A DNA stretch of 64,000 nucleotides from Mycolicibacterium grossiae (GCF_008329645.1 NZ_CP043474.1:930001-994000), one strand, 5' to 3'. Positions 35,841 through 42,992 are shown, numbered from the stretch's first letter. Made by a program: numbers and translations. Notes: a model not told the origin generated them from the sequence alone.

Positions 35841-37115
35841 GTGACCCGACCTCCCGACCCGCACCGGCGCCCGCCGCCGCGCGAGCCGTCCCAGGTCATC
35901 CGCCGCGACCCGCGGCAGCCTCCTCCCCCGCCGCACAGGCCGGCGCCCCCGCCGCGCCAAGGGCCCCCGCCCCACCAGGCACCGCCCCTGCGTCAGGCGC
36001 CGCCCCGTCAGACGCCGGCCCGCCAGGCACCGCCTCCGCTGCAGCGCCGCCCGCCCGTGCCGCCGCCGCAGCGACGCCCGCCACCGCCCGCGCCGCCTGC
36101 ACCGCCCCGCCGCACGCCGCCGCCGGCAGCGGTGTCCCGTCCGCCCCGCCGCCGCCGGCGCTGGGGCCGCATCCTCGCGGTGTGCCTGCTGGTCCTCGTC
36201 GCCGCGGTGGTCGGCACCGGCGTCTGGGTCGACACCAGCCTGCACCGCATCCCCGCGCTCGCGGACTACGCCGACCGGCCGGCGGCCGGGCGCGGGACGA
36301 CCTGGCTGCTCGTCGGATCCGACAGCCGCCAGCAGCTGACCCCCGAACAGCAGGCCGAGCTGACCACCGGCGGCGACGTCGGCAACGGCCGCACCGACAC
36401 CATCCTGCTGGTGCACGTACCGGGACTCGGCTCGAGCGCGCCGACGACCATGGTGTCGCTGCCCCGCGACTCCTACGTCAGCATCCCGGACTACGGCGAG
36501 GACAAGATCAACGCCGCCTTCGCGGTCGGCGGCGCACCGCTGCTGGCACGCACCGTCGAGGAGGCCACCGGGCTGAGGTTGGACCACTACGCGGAGATCG
36601 GCTTCGACGGGTTCGCCGAGCTGGTCGACGCCGTCGGCGGCGTCACGATGTGCCCGGCCGAGCCGATCAGCGATCCGCTCGCCGGCATCGACCTGCCTGC
36701 CGGCTGCCAGGAACTGGACGGGCGCACCGCGCTGGGCTTCGTCCGCACCCGCGCGACGCCGCGAGCCGACCTCGACCGCATGGTCAATCAGCGGGCGTTC
36801 ATGTCGACGCTGATGCACCGGGCCAGCAGCCCGGCGGTGCTCGCCAACCCGCTGCGGTGGTATCCGATGGCGCACGCCGCGTCCGGCGCCGTGACCGTCG
36901 ACGAGGGTGCGCACGTGTGGGACCTGGCGCGGCTGGCGTGGGCGCTGCACGGCCAGGTCACCACCACGACGGTGCCGATCGGCGAGTTCACCAGTAGCGA
37001 CTCCGGGTCGGTCGTCGTGTGGGACGACGACGCGTCGCAGCGCCTCTTCAAGGCGCTGGCCGCCGACGCGGCGGTGCCGCAGGACGTGCTGGACGCCGCG
37101 GCGGCGGACGGCTGA
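35841..37115 (+). CDS. LytR-CpsA-Psr (LCP) family protein
   Basis: A 424-residue LCP protein. A long cytoplasmic Pro/Arg-rich N-terminus (1-105) precedes one membrane segment (about 110-130) and an extracellular LCP domain (about 165-360). The latter contains the conserved Arg/Asp residues for the polyprenyl-pyrophosphate substrate (GRTDTILLVHV, SLPRDSYV, HYAEIGFDGFAELVDAVGG and the acidic GFVRTRATPRADLDR). LCP enzymes attach arabinogalactan to peptidoglycan in mycobacteria. The C-terminal accessory domain common in Cps2A-like ligases is absent. It lies between the CPBP protein and bfrB, where H37Rv has only the short Rv3840. Confidence 0.91.
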   Translation: MTRPPDPHRRPPPREPSQVIRRDPRQPPPPPHRPAPPPRQGPPPHQAPPLRQAPPRQTPARQAPPPLQRRPPVPPPQRRPPPPAPPAPPRRTPPPAAVSRPPRRRRRWGRILAVCLLVLVAAVVGTGVWVDTSLHRIPALADYADRPAAGRGTTWLLVGSDSRQQLTPEQQAELTTGGDVGNGRTDTILLVHVPGLGSSAPTTMVSLPRDSYVSIPDYGEDKINAAFAVGGAPLLARTVEEATGLRLDHYAEIGFDGFAELVDAVGGVTMCPAEPISDPLAGIDLPAGCQELDGRTALGFVRTRATPRADLDRMVNQRAFMSTLMHRASSPAVLANPLRWYPMAHAASGAVTVDEGAHVWDLARLAWALHGQVTTTTVPIGEFTSSDSGSVVVWDDDASQRLFKALAADAAVPQDVLDAAAADG

Positions 37116-37153
37116 GCAAATAGACGCCGACGACAGTCGAGGGCACGGCCGAC

Positions 37154-37190
37154 TTAGGCAACGCTGACCTCATTAAGGCATACCTTTGAT
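37154..37190. promoter_or_regulatory. IdeR-type iron boxes upstream of bfrB
   Basis: TTAGGCAACGCTGACCTCA (37154-37172) matches the IdeR consensus at 14 of 19 positions. A weaker half-match, AAGGCATACCTTTG, follows directly. Both lie 36-72 bases ahead of the bfrB ATG. IdeR activates bfrB in M. tuberculosis through tandem boxes, so the arrangement agrees with known biology. Confidence 0.6.
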
Positions 37191-37225
37191 GACAGCGGCG
37201 TCTGACCAGCACTATCGTGGCGGAC

Positions 37226-37771
37226 ATGACGGACGCACTGACCCTCGACACCAAGTTCCACCATCTGCTGACCGAGCAGATCCGGATCGAGTTCACCGCG
37301 TCGCAGCAATACGTGGCCATCGCCGTGCACTTCGACGGTGACGATCTACCGCAGCTCGCCAAGCTCTTCTACGCCCAGGCCGTCGAGGAGCGCAACCACG
37401 CCATGATGCTGGTCCGCTACCTGCTGGACCGCGACGTCGCCGTGGAGATCCCCGGCACCGATCCGGTCCGCAACGCCTTCGACTCGCCGGCCGACGCGCT
37501 GCGGCTGGCGCTGGCCCAGGAGCGCGCCGTCACCGAGCAGATCAGCCGGCTCGCCGCGGTCGCGCGCGACGAGGGCGACTACCTCGGCGAGCAGTTCATG
37601 CAGTGGTTCCTCAAGGAGCAGGTCGAGGAGGTCGCGACGATGACCACGCTGCTGCGCGTCGCCGAGCGCGCCGGGCACGACGTGTTCCACCTCGAGGACT
37701 TCGTCGCCCGGGAGATCACCCCGGCCGGCGCGGACCCCACCGCCCCCAAGGCGGCCGGCGGCAACCTGTAG
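37226..37771 (+). CDS. bfrB: Ferritin BfrB
   Basis: A 181-residue ferritin. The ferroxidase residues are present: Glu in EQIRIEFTASQQY, the pair E-x-x-H in EERNHAMM, and later acidic residues in QERAVTEQ and EGDYLGEQFMQWF. The four-helix bundle plus a C-terminal extension (PAGADPTAPKAAGGNL) matches H37Rv BfrB, and the start MTDAL gives the same total length of 181. A longer GTG start is rejected on that basis. Storage of excess iron fits the iron boxes just upstream. Confidence 0.97.
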   Translation: MTDALTLDTKFHHLLTEQIRIEFTASQQYVAIAVHFDGDDLPQLAKLFYAQAVEERNHAMMLVRYLLDRDVAVEIPGTDPVRNAFDSPADALRLALAQERAVTEQISRLAAVARDEGDYLGEQFMQWFLKEQVEEVATMTTLLRVAERAGHDVFHLEDFVAREITPAGADPTAPKAAGGNL

Positions 37772-37772
37772 G

Positions 37773-38597
37773 TCAGCCCTCGGGCTGGTCGCGGCCGGCG
37801 CCGGTGAGTCCCGACTTCAGCCACTCCTTGGTCCGTCCGGGGTGGTTGGTCGCCACCCACGCCACGCCGAGTTCGCCGCAGAAACGCACGTCCTCGTAGT
37901 GGTCGACGGTCCAGCAGTACAGCGCACGTCCGTTGGCGGCCGCCTTGTCGACCAGCTCGGGGTGCTCGCGCAACGTCCCGATCGACGGACCCACCGCGGT
38001 GGCTCCGACCGTCGTCGCCGCGCTGCCGCCCAGATAGCGCGACGTGTCCCCGAGCAGCACGGTCGGCAGCATGGGCGCCGCCCGGCGGATCCGCCACACC
38101 GCCGCGGCGGAGAAGGACATCACGACGGCGCGGGACATGTCGGCAGACGCCGGCGACGCGATGCCGTAGCGGTGCAGCAGCGCCAGCACCTTGCTCTCGA
38201 CCAGCGCGCCGTAGCGCACCGGATGCTTGGTCTCGATGAACATCTTCACCGGCCGCTGCCAGTCCAGGACCATCGACACCAGGCCGTCGAGCGTCAGTAG
38301 GCCGGTGTCCCCGGCGCCGCCACCGGGATGCCAGGCGCCGTAGTCGAGGTCGCGCAGTTCGGCCAGCGTCATCTCGCTGACCAGTCCGGTGCCGTTCGAC
38401 GTGCGGTCCACCTTGCGGTCGTGCACGCACACCAGGTGGCCGTCGCGGGTGAGCCGCACGTCGCACTCGACGCCGTCGGCGCCCTCGCGCAGCGCCAGGT
38501 CGTACGCGGCGACCGTGTGCTCGGGACGGTCGGCGGACGCGCCGCGGTGCGCGACCACGAAGGGGTGGCCACCGAGCGTGCCGTCGCCCGAGTTCAT
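37773..38597 (-). CDS. glpQ1: Glycerophosphodiester phosphodiesterase GlpQ1
   Basis: A 274-residue GDPD enzyme that releases glycerol-3-phosphate from glycerophosphodiesters. The catalytic signature begins with VAHRGASADRPEHT, followed by GVECDVRLTRDGHLVCVHD and EHTVAAYDLALREGADG, covering the metal-binding Glu/Asp and the two His. The ATG start four bases after the DUF4328 gene stop gives a length identical to H37Rv GlpQ1. It is convergent with bfrB, with only one base between the two stops. Activity is expected at or near the cell envelope, but no signal peptide is visible. Confidence 0.93.
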   Translation of the reverse strand: MNSGDGTLGGHPFVVAHRGASADRPEHTVAAYDLALREGADGVECDVRLTRDGHLVCVHDRKVDRTSNGTGLVSEMTLAELRDLDYGAWHPGGGAGDTGLLTLDGLVSMVLDWQRPVKMFIETKHPVRYGALVESKVLALLHRYGIASPASADMSRAVVMSFSAAAVWRIRRAAPMLPTVLLGDTSRYLGGSAATTVGATAVGPSIGTLREHPELVDKAAANGRALYCWTVDHYEDVRFCGELGVAWVATNHPGRTKEWLKSGLTGAGRDQPEG

Positions 38598-38601
38598 GAG
38601 G

Positions 38602-39615
38602 CTATGCTGCCGGTTCCCGTTGCTCGGTCTCAACCGGAGCGGGCGAACTCACCGATTCGCCCTCGTCGGGGACCATCACCCAGCGCCGCGCCGGGCGGTC
38701 CACCGGGTTGCTTTCGAAGCCCTGGAAGACCCGGAACGCCAGCACCAGCGCCGCCAGCCCGACGAGGTAGGCGAGGATCGTCGTGACGGTGTTGTCCGCG
38801 ATGCCCTGCGGGTCCCGGGTGAAGCTCGTCGCGAAGGCCCAGACCAGCAGTGCGTAGCCGACCACCCAGGCACACCACCACGCGACGACGGCGCCGCGCA
38901 GCCGCGCGGTGCGGTGCTCGACGCGCGCCAACTCCAGGACGAACACCGGCGCCCACACCAGGTTGAGGAACGGGACGAGGCAGCCGGCGCGCAGTTCCCA
39001 GGTGCTGCGGGGATCCTCGACGCCGCCCGCGGCGTAGGCCGCCGCCCGCCGGGCGATGAGCCAGTTGGTCAGCAGCACGAAGCTGGCGACCACCGCGAAG
39101 AGCACCAGCGCGCTCAGCGCGACGCCGATCCACGTCACCGCCCCGGCGATGAACGGGTGCAGCAGCACCGAGCGGTTGACGAGCAGCAGCGCGTAGCGCA
39201 CGACGTGCGCGAAGACCGCGGCGCCGACGAGGATCGCCGTCGCGACGAGCGCCAGGCGCACCGTGGCGGGCTGCGGCCCCCGCCGCGCGGCGGCCTGGTC
39301 GGGCTGCTCGTCCGGGGCGTCGAAGTGCTCGACGAGGCCCCAGCGCGGCACGGTGGCGTAGCGCGGCGTCGGCCCGAGCGGGCGAGCGCCGCGACGCGGC
39401 GGCGGCGCGGCACCGGGACGGACCGCGATCCAGCGGTAGCCGGGCGGCAGCTTCGGCGCGCCGCCCGCGGCATCGGTGGTGGGCCGTTGGCCCCACCCGG
39501 GTTCGACGGGGTCGGGCGAGGGCGCCAGCAGCGTGCCCTGGCATCGCGGACACCAGCTGCGCTGACGGTCGCGGACGTTCCACCGCGTCCCGCACCGCGA
39601 ACAGACCTGGATCAC
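38602..39615 (-). CDS. DUF4328 membrane protein with zinc-ribbon N-terminus (Rv3843-type)
   Basis: A 337-residue membrane protein. The N-terminus is a zinc ribbon (CSRCGTRW and CPRCQGT), which reads MIQVCSRCGTRW from a GTG start. A Pro-rich linker follows, then six or seven hydrophobic segments (about 120-310) that form the DUF4328 domain. The ribbon suggests a cytoplasmic metal-binding or interaction module. Function is unknown. It is upstream of glpQ1 with a four-base gap, so the two are probably co-transcribed. Confidence 0.87.
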   Translation of the reverse strand: MIQVCSRCGTRWNVRDRQRSWCPRCQGTLLAPSPDPVEPGWGQRPTTDAAGGAPKLPPGYRWIAVRPGAAPPPRRGARPLGPTPRYATVPRWGLVEHFDAPDEQPDQAAARRGPQPATVRLALVATAILVGAAVFAHVVRYALLLVNRSVLLHPFIAGAVTWIGVALSALVLFAVVASFVLLTNWLIARRAAAYAAGGVEDPRSTWELRAGCLVPFLNLVWAPVFVLELARVEHRTARLRGAVVAWWCAWVVGYALLVWAFATSFTRDPQGIADNTVTTILAYLVGLAALVLAFRVFQGFESNPVDRPARRWVMVPDEGESVSSPAPVETEQREPAA

Positions 39616-39633
39616 CCGACCAGCCTACGACGC

Positions 39634-39978
39634 TCAGACCGTGCCGACGCCGCCGTCGTCGGTGACCACCGGCCGGCCGGCCTCGGCCCACGCCAGCATG
39701 CCGCCGGTGACGTTGATCGGCTCGAAGCCGTTGCGCGAGAGGTACTGGGCGACGCGCTGCGACCGGCCGCCCGCATGGCAGACGACGTAGAGCGTGGCGT
39801 CGGCGTCCAGTTCGCCCATGCGCGCCGGTACGTCGCCCATCGGGATGTGCACCGCGCCCTCGGCGTGCCCGCGCTGCCATTCGTCGTCCTCGCGGACGTC
39901 GAGGAGTACGACGGCGTCCCCGAACGTCTGCGGAACGTCCCCGATGTCGGCCTGACCGACCTGCTGCCCGTCATCCAT
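39634..39978 (-). CDS. Single-domain rhodanese
   Basis: A 114-residue rhodanese. The active-site loop is CHAGGRS, with Cys 67 and Arg 72, and the N-terminal strand LLDVREDDEWQRGHAEGAVHIP is typical. It is a sulfurtransferase or sulfide-binding protein of the GlpE-like size class. The ATG start (MDDGQQVGQ) is chosen over a longer reading because the upstream part is Pro/Arg-rich with no fold. It lies 18 bases upstream of the DUF4328 gene on the same strand. Confidence 0.88.
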   Translation of the reverse strand: MDDGQQVGQADIGDVPQTFGDAVVLLDVREDDEWQRGHAEGAVHIPMGDVPARMGELDADATLYVVCHAGGRSQRVAQYLSRNGFEPINVTGGMLAWAEAGRPVVTDDGGVGTV

Positions 39979-40039
39979 CACGCCTCCATGCTGGCACGCG
40001 GGCCCCGGCGACCGCGACGGCCACGCGCCGACGCCGCGA

Positions 40040-40069
40040 CTATCCACAGTTTCCACAGGTCTATCCACA
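40040..40069 (+). promoter_or_regulatory. Three DnaA-box-like 9-mers
   Basis: CTATCCACA (40040-40048), GTTTCCACA (40049-40057) and CTATCCACA (40061-40069) form a cluster in 30 bases. The bacterial DnaA box is TTATCCACA, and mycobacteria tolerate TTGTCCACA. The two outer copies differ from TTATCCACA only at the first position. Binding is inferred. Confidence 0.4.
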
Positions 40070-40277
40070 GGCCGTGATCAGCGCGAAGGCGCTCTGAGCC
40101 GCACAGTCTGGCAGTCAGCTGACCGGCGTTGGGGATGAACCGAGCGGCTTACCCACACGCGGCGGTGACGAAACCTCGCGATCCGAGCGAATGGTGACGG
40201 CGGGCAGTAACGCGGCGGCCCCCGAGGCCGATTTCCCCGGTAGCTCGCGGGGGTCTATCATCGTCGTCACGTTGCGC

Positions 40278-40293
40278 TGTGACAGATCTCACT
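40278..40293 (+). promoter_or_regulatory. CRP-type palindrome
   Basis: TGTGACAGATCTCACT matches TGTGA-N6-TCACA at nine of ten informative positions. It lies 39 bases ahead of the small membrane-protein ATG. The mycobacterial cAMP receptor proteins use this consensus. If TATCAT (40256) is the -10, the site would lie just downstream of the start of transcription, as in repression. Confidence 0.45.
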
Positions 40294-40331
40294 GGGGGAG
40301 CATCTTCAGTCGTGCAGGTCAGGAGTTGGTG

Positions 40332-40481
40332 ATGGCATCACATCCCGTCGGCCCCATGCCGCCGTCCGAGTGGAATCACTCGACCAACCTCTACACGCGC
40401 AGTCAAATGATGGCCCTTTTGCGCGCCGGCGTCATCGCGCTGGCGCTGCTGGGCGTCCTCGCCCTCATCGTGCTCGCCTGA
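40332..40481 (+). CDS. Small single-pass membrane protein (49 residues)
   Basis: The ATG follows AGGAG with an eight-base gap. The first 25 residues are polar (MASHPVGPMPPSEWNHS and on), followed by one membrane segment (about 29-49, LLRAGVIALALLGVLALIVLA) that ends at the C-terminus. The short length is supported by the ribosome-binding site and by the sharp polar/hydrophobic layout. The function is unknown. A strong terminator follows 48 bases later, so it is transcribed alone. Confidence 0.7.
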   Translation: MASHPVGPMPPSEWNHSTNLYTRSQMMALLRAGVIALALLGVLALIVLA

Positions 40482-40528
40482 CGGCACGTCTCGCCCGACC
40501 GCCCGTACCAACGGCCGGACACGAGAAA

Positions 40529-40557
40529 GGGCCCGCTCGACGTCGTCGAGCGGGCCC
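40529..40557. terminator. Bidirectional stem-loop terminator
   Basis: A perfect 12-base stem (GGGCCCGCTCGA and complement) with a five-base loop, flanked by AAA on one side and CTT on the other. It serves the plus-strand small gene and the minus-strand sodN, whose stop is 14 bases away. Confidence 0.85.
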
Positions 40558-40570
40558 CTTCGTCGGTGTG

Positions 40571-40993
40571 TCAGGAGGGCGGGTAGACGCCCATCTGCTT
40601 GCCCTTGTCGGTCTGCCAGAAGATGTCGGCGATCTCGTCGATGGTCTTCAGCAGCTTCTCCGCGACGGCGGCGTCAAGCGACTTCTTCACGTCGCCGGCA
40701 CCGTGCACGCCGTCCCAGAACAGCTGGTGCAGGTTCGGGAACTGCTCGAAGTGGTCCTTGGTGAAGAAGTCGGCCCACAGCACCATCAGGTGATGCTTGA
40801 CCTCTTCGGCCTGGCGCTCCTTGATGATGATGGCGCGGGCCTTGAAGTGGTCGTCATCGGAGTCGTGGTACTTCTGGATCGTCTTGAGGCAGGACAGCGC
40901 CTCGATCTTGGCCTGCGCGGGGTCGTAGACACCGCAGTACAGATCGCAGTGCGCGTGGGCGGGGGTGGCGTTGGAGAAGAGTCGATGCAGCAT
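40571..40993 (-). CDS. sodN: Nickel superoxide dismutase precursor
   Basis: A 140-residue Ni-SOD. A 14-residue leader (MLHRLFSNATPAHA) precedes the nickel hook His15-Cys16-Asp-Leu-Tyr19-Cys20-Gly-Val-Tyr23-Asp. After removal of the leader, His1, Cys2 and Cys6 bind nickel. The rest is the four-helix bundle of the family (KYHDSDDDHFKARAIIIKERQAEEVKHHL and FEQFPNLHQLFWDG). The hook differs from the usual HCDLPCGVY at position 5, where Tyr replaces the highly conserved Pro. It sits in the sodA position of mycobacteria, divergent from sodX. It should detoxify superoxide in the cytoplasm. Confidence 0.94.
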   Translation of the reverse strand: MLHRLFSNATPAHAHCDLYCGVYDPAQAKIEALSCLKTIQKYHDSDDDHFKARAIIIKERQAEEVKHHLMVLWADFFTKDHFEQFPNLHQLFWDGVHGAGDVKKSLDAAVAEKLLKTIDEIADIFWQTDKGKQMGVYPPS

Positions 40994-41018
40994 GGGCTCA
41001 ACTTACCCTTAGCCCATG
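40991..41018. promoter_or_regulatory. Symmetrical divergent start region of sodN and sodX
   Basis: Only 22 bases separate the two ATG codons. CATGGGCT (40991-40998) and AGCCCATG (41011-41018) form a perfect inverted repeat that includes both start codons. On each strand a TANNNT hexamer lies exactly six bases ahead of the ATG (minus TAAGTT, plus TACCCT), as expected for leaderless transcripts. There is no room for Shine-Dalgarno sites. Confidence 0.6.
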
Positions 41019-41369
41019 CGCGGTAACCATCCCCCGAGGCGTCCTCGGGTGCGGCGTTGGCCCGTGCGGCTGTTCCGCGTCGAGGACGATTCGATGCGGC
41101 CGACGCTGACGCCGGGCGACGGCCTCGTCGCGGTGCGCGGGCGTACGCCGCGGCGCGGCGAGCTGCGGGTGTTCCGGCATCCGCACCGGTCGACGCTGTG
41201 GCTCGTCAAGCGCGTCGGGGACGTCCTCCCGTCGTCGTCGGGCGCCGTGTTCGAGGCGCTGTCCGACGACCCGGTCGCCGCCGGGGCCGGCGACTCGCGC
41301 ACCTTCGGTCCGGTGCCCGCCGCCGGTTCCTACCGCGTGCTGTGGACCGTCCGCGCGCCGGCGCACTGA
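41016..41369 (+). CDS. sodX: Ni-SOD maturation peptidase SodX (S24/S26-type)
   Basis: A 117-residue signal-peptidase-like protease. The catalytic Ser is at 26 (EDDSMRPTL, then PGD) and the general-base Lys at 65 (WLVKRVGD). No membrane anchor is visible, so it is a soluble peptidase, as for SodX-type enzymes that remove the Ni-SOD leader. It is the divergent partner of sodN. In Streptomyces and cyanobacteria the two genes are neighbours, which supports this assignment. An alternative is a general S26 peptidase, but the pairing makes SodX more likely. Confidence 0.87.
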   Translation: MRGNHPPRRPRVRRWPVRLFRVEDDSMRPTLTPGDGLVAVRGRTPRRGELRVFRHPHRSTLWLVKRVGDVLPSSSGAVFEALSDDPVAAGAGDSRTFGPVPAAGSYRVLWTVRAPAH

Positions 41370-41500
41370 CGCCGCGGGCGAACCGGTTTCCCGCTGGCAG
41401 TCGTGTCCTCTTGCGTGCCAGGGCGACGCTGCCGCATCCTGACCTGATCGACCCACAGCCGTGTCGGGCCAGGGCCACTGGTGCCGAGGACGGAGGCGAC

Positions 41501-42058
41501 ATGGACGGACTGTCCCCACGGGGATCCGGCGAGGACCACAACAGGGCCGTGGAGATCGCGCCCTTCCATGCGGGCGGCTCACTCAAGGGGTTCGTCGTGT
41601 CGGGCCGCTGGCCGGATTCCACCAAGGAGTGGGCGCAGCTGCTGATGGTCGCCGTCCGCGTCGCGTCGCTTCCGGGTCTGCTGTCCACGACGACGATCTT
41701 CGGCGTGCGCGAGGAACTCCCCGAGTCGCCCGCGCCCGGCACCGTCGGGTTGGTCCTCGCCGAGGGCCCGGTGGTCGGCGAGGCGGCGGTGCCGCCCGGG
41801 CACTTCGCCGACCGACTGCCGCCGGCCCTGCTGATGCTGCACCCGCCGTCGGAGACGACGCCATCGCTACCCGAGTGCACGGGTGCCGCGTCGGGATGCG
41901 TACTGCTGCCCGGCCTCCCACACCTCGGACTCGAACACCGGGCCGCCTGGGTGGAGGCGGAGTCGGACGGCACCGTCACGTCGATGGTCAGCCGCGTCGG
42001 GGTCGACCCGATCAGCCATCCCGACACCGCCATCCTGGCGATGCTTCTCGCGGCCTGA
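41501..42058 (+). CDS. Conserved hypothetical protein (Rv3847-type)
   Basis: A 185-residue soluble protein that starts at ATG behind CGGAGG. It shows no motif I recognise. The middle reads GRWPDSTKEWAQLLMVAVRVASLPGLLSTTTIFGVRE, then acidic and Pro-rich segments, ending in ISHPDTAILAMLLAA. The neighbours match the Rv3847 position between sodA and espR in H37Rv. Possible roles cannot be stated. Confidence 0.82.
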   Translation: MDGLSPRGSGEDHNRAVEIAPFHAGGSLKGFVVSGRWPDSTKEWAQLLMVAVRVASLPGLLSTTTIFGVREELPESPAPGTVGLVLAEGPVVGEAAVPPGHFADRLPPALLMLHPPSETTPSLPECTGAASGCVLLPGLPHLGLEHRAAWVEAESDGTVTSMVSRVGVDPISHPDTAILAMLLAA

Positions 42059-42557
42059 CCCGCGCCGCGCCTCCCCCGTCGCGCACCCCCTACGCGAATC
42101 GTCGCCAGTTTCGGCCTTCGAGGCCACTGGCTACCCGGCGATGCCCGACGTGACCGGCGTCTCACCCACCCGATCGCGCGACACCCCTGCCCGGGGAGGC
42201 GAAGTCAGCTATCCGGGTGTTCAATGCTTCAGTGGGTGAGCAAATGACGAACTTCGTATACCGCTCCTACCTGCTCGGTAGCCGGGAGTGAACGATGGGA
42301 AAGCTGTGGCGGTACCCCCGGCACTCGTCATCTCGGCAAAACAACGCAACCGTTAGTATTTGCTTCGCCAGAACAGGCCCTGATGGGGCCCGGTATGGGC
42401 GGAACACCAGCTAGGAGCCGTGCACGGGTCCGCGGGCGGCGGGTAGAGTCGAGATTCCGGTGGTTTGCACTTGGCTCTCGTCAGATCAATCGCTACGATG
42501 ATCAGCAAATACGACGACTGCAACGCCGCCCCGTAACGCGTAGTGGAGGATGAATCG
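42059..42557 (+). other. Long espR upstream region (499 bases, no gene)
   Basis: No coding sequence is supported; the Rv3848-type gene of H37Rv is absent. Within it, TTGGCT (42471-42476) and TACGAT (42494-42499), spaced 17 bases, make a good sigma-A-like promoter 58 bases before the espR ATG. Other TANNNT hexamers occur at 42354 and 42444. EspR binds its own upstream region in M. tuberculosis, so autoregulatory sites are expected here but cannot be picked out with confidence. Confidence 0.6.
42471..42499 (+). promoter_or_regulatory. Candidate espR promoter
   Basis: TTGGCT - 17 bases - TACGAT. The -10 is enclosed by GATCA ... TGATC (42484-42503), a five-base inverted repeat. A start of transcription near 42506 would give a leader of about 50 bases with GGAGG ahead of the ATG at 42558. 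Confidence 0.55.
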
Positions 42558-42956
42558 ATGAGCATGACGTTCTCGGCCCGGTTGAACCGGCTGTTCGACA
42601 CGGTCTACCCGCCAGGACGTGGCCCGCATACGTCTGCCGAAGTCATTGCGGCCCTCAAGGCGGAGGGTGTCACCATGTCGGCGCCGTACCTGTCGCAGCT
42701 GCGCTCAGGCAACCGGACCAACCCCTCGGTGGCGACCATGGCCGCACTTGCCAACTTCTTCCGCATCAAGCCCGCGTACTTCACCGATGACGAGTACTAC
42801 GAGAAGCTCGACAAGGAGCTGACGTGGCTCGCGAGCATGCGGGACGAGGGCATCCGCCGTATTGCGGCGAGGACGGTCGGCCTGTCGCCCGAGGCCAAGC
42901 AGGACCTGGTCGAGAAGGCCGACGAGCTGCGCCGCCAGGAACACCTCGACGATTAG
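42558..42956 (+). CDS. espR: Nucleoid-associated regulator EspR
   Basis: A 132-residue DNA-binding protein, nearly identical over long stretches to H37Rv EspR (RLNRLFDTVYPPGRGPHTSAE, then MSAPYLSQLRSGNR as recognition helix). The N-terminal helix-turn-helix (about 20-75) is followed by a dimerising C-terminal region (about 80-130), which is the part most changed from H37Rv. The ATG at 42558 follows GGAGGATGAATCG and gives the same length. EspR controls ESX-1 factors and many cell-wall genes. It is convergent with the DUF6545 gene, 36 bases apart. Confidence 0.97.
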   Translation: MSMTFSARLNRLFDTVYPPGRGPHTSAEVIAALKAEGVTMSAPYLSQLRSGNRTNPSVATMAALANFFRIKPAYFTDDEYYEKLDKELTWLASMRDEGIRRIAARTVGLSPEAKQDLVEKADELRRQEHLDD

Positions 42957-42992
42957 CCCCACGGGGCGGCCGACCGGACGCCCGGCGAAAAT

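Larger units (their letters stand above)
39979..40331. other. 353-base intergenic region with DnaA-box-like cluster and CRP-type site
   Basis: No gene is supported. Three DnaA-box-like 9-mers lie at 40040-40069 (described separately). TATCAT at 40256-40261 fits a mycobacterial -10. TGTGACAGATCTCACT (40278-40293) is a CRP-type palindrome. The region separates the divergent rhodanese gene (minus) from the 49-residue membrane protein (plus). Confidence 0.5.

Noticed and set aside
42951..42970. Terminator hairpin between espR and DUF6545 (GCCCCACGGGGC)
   Set aside because: The stem allows only four pairs with a four-base loop and no T-tract, which is too weak to call.
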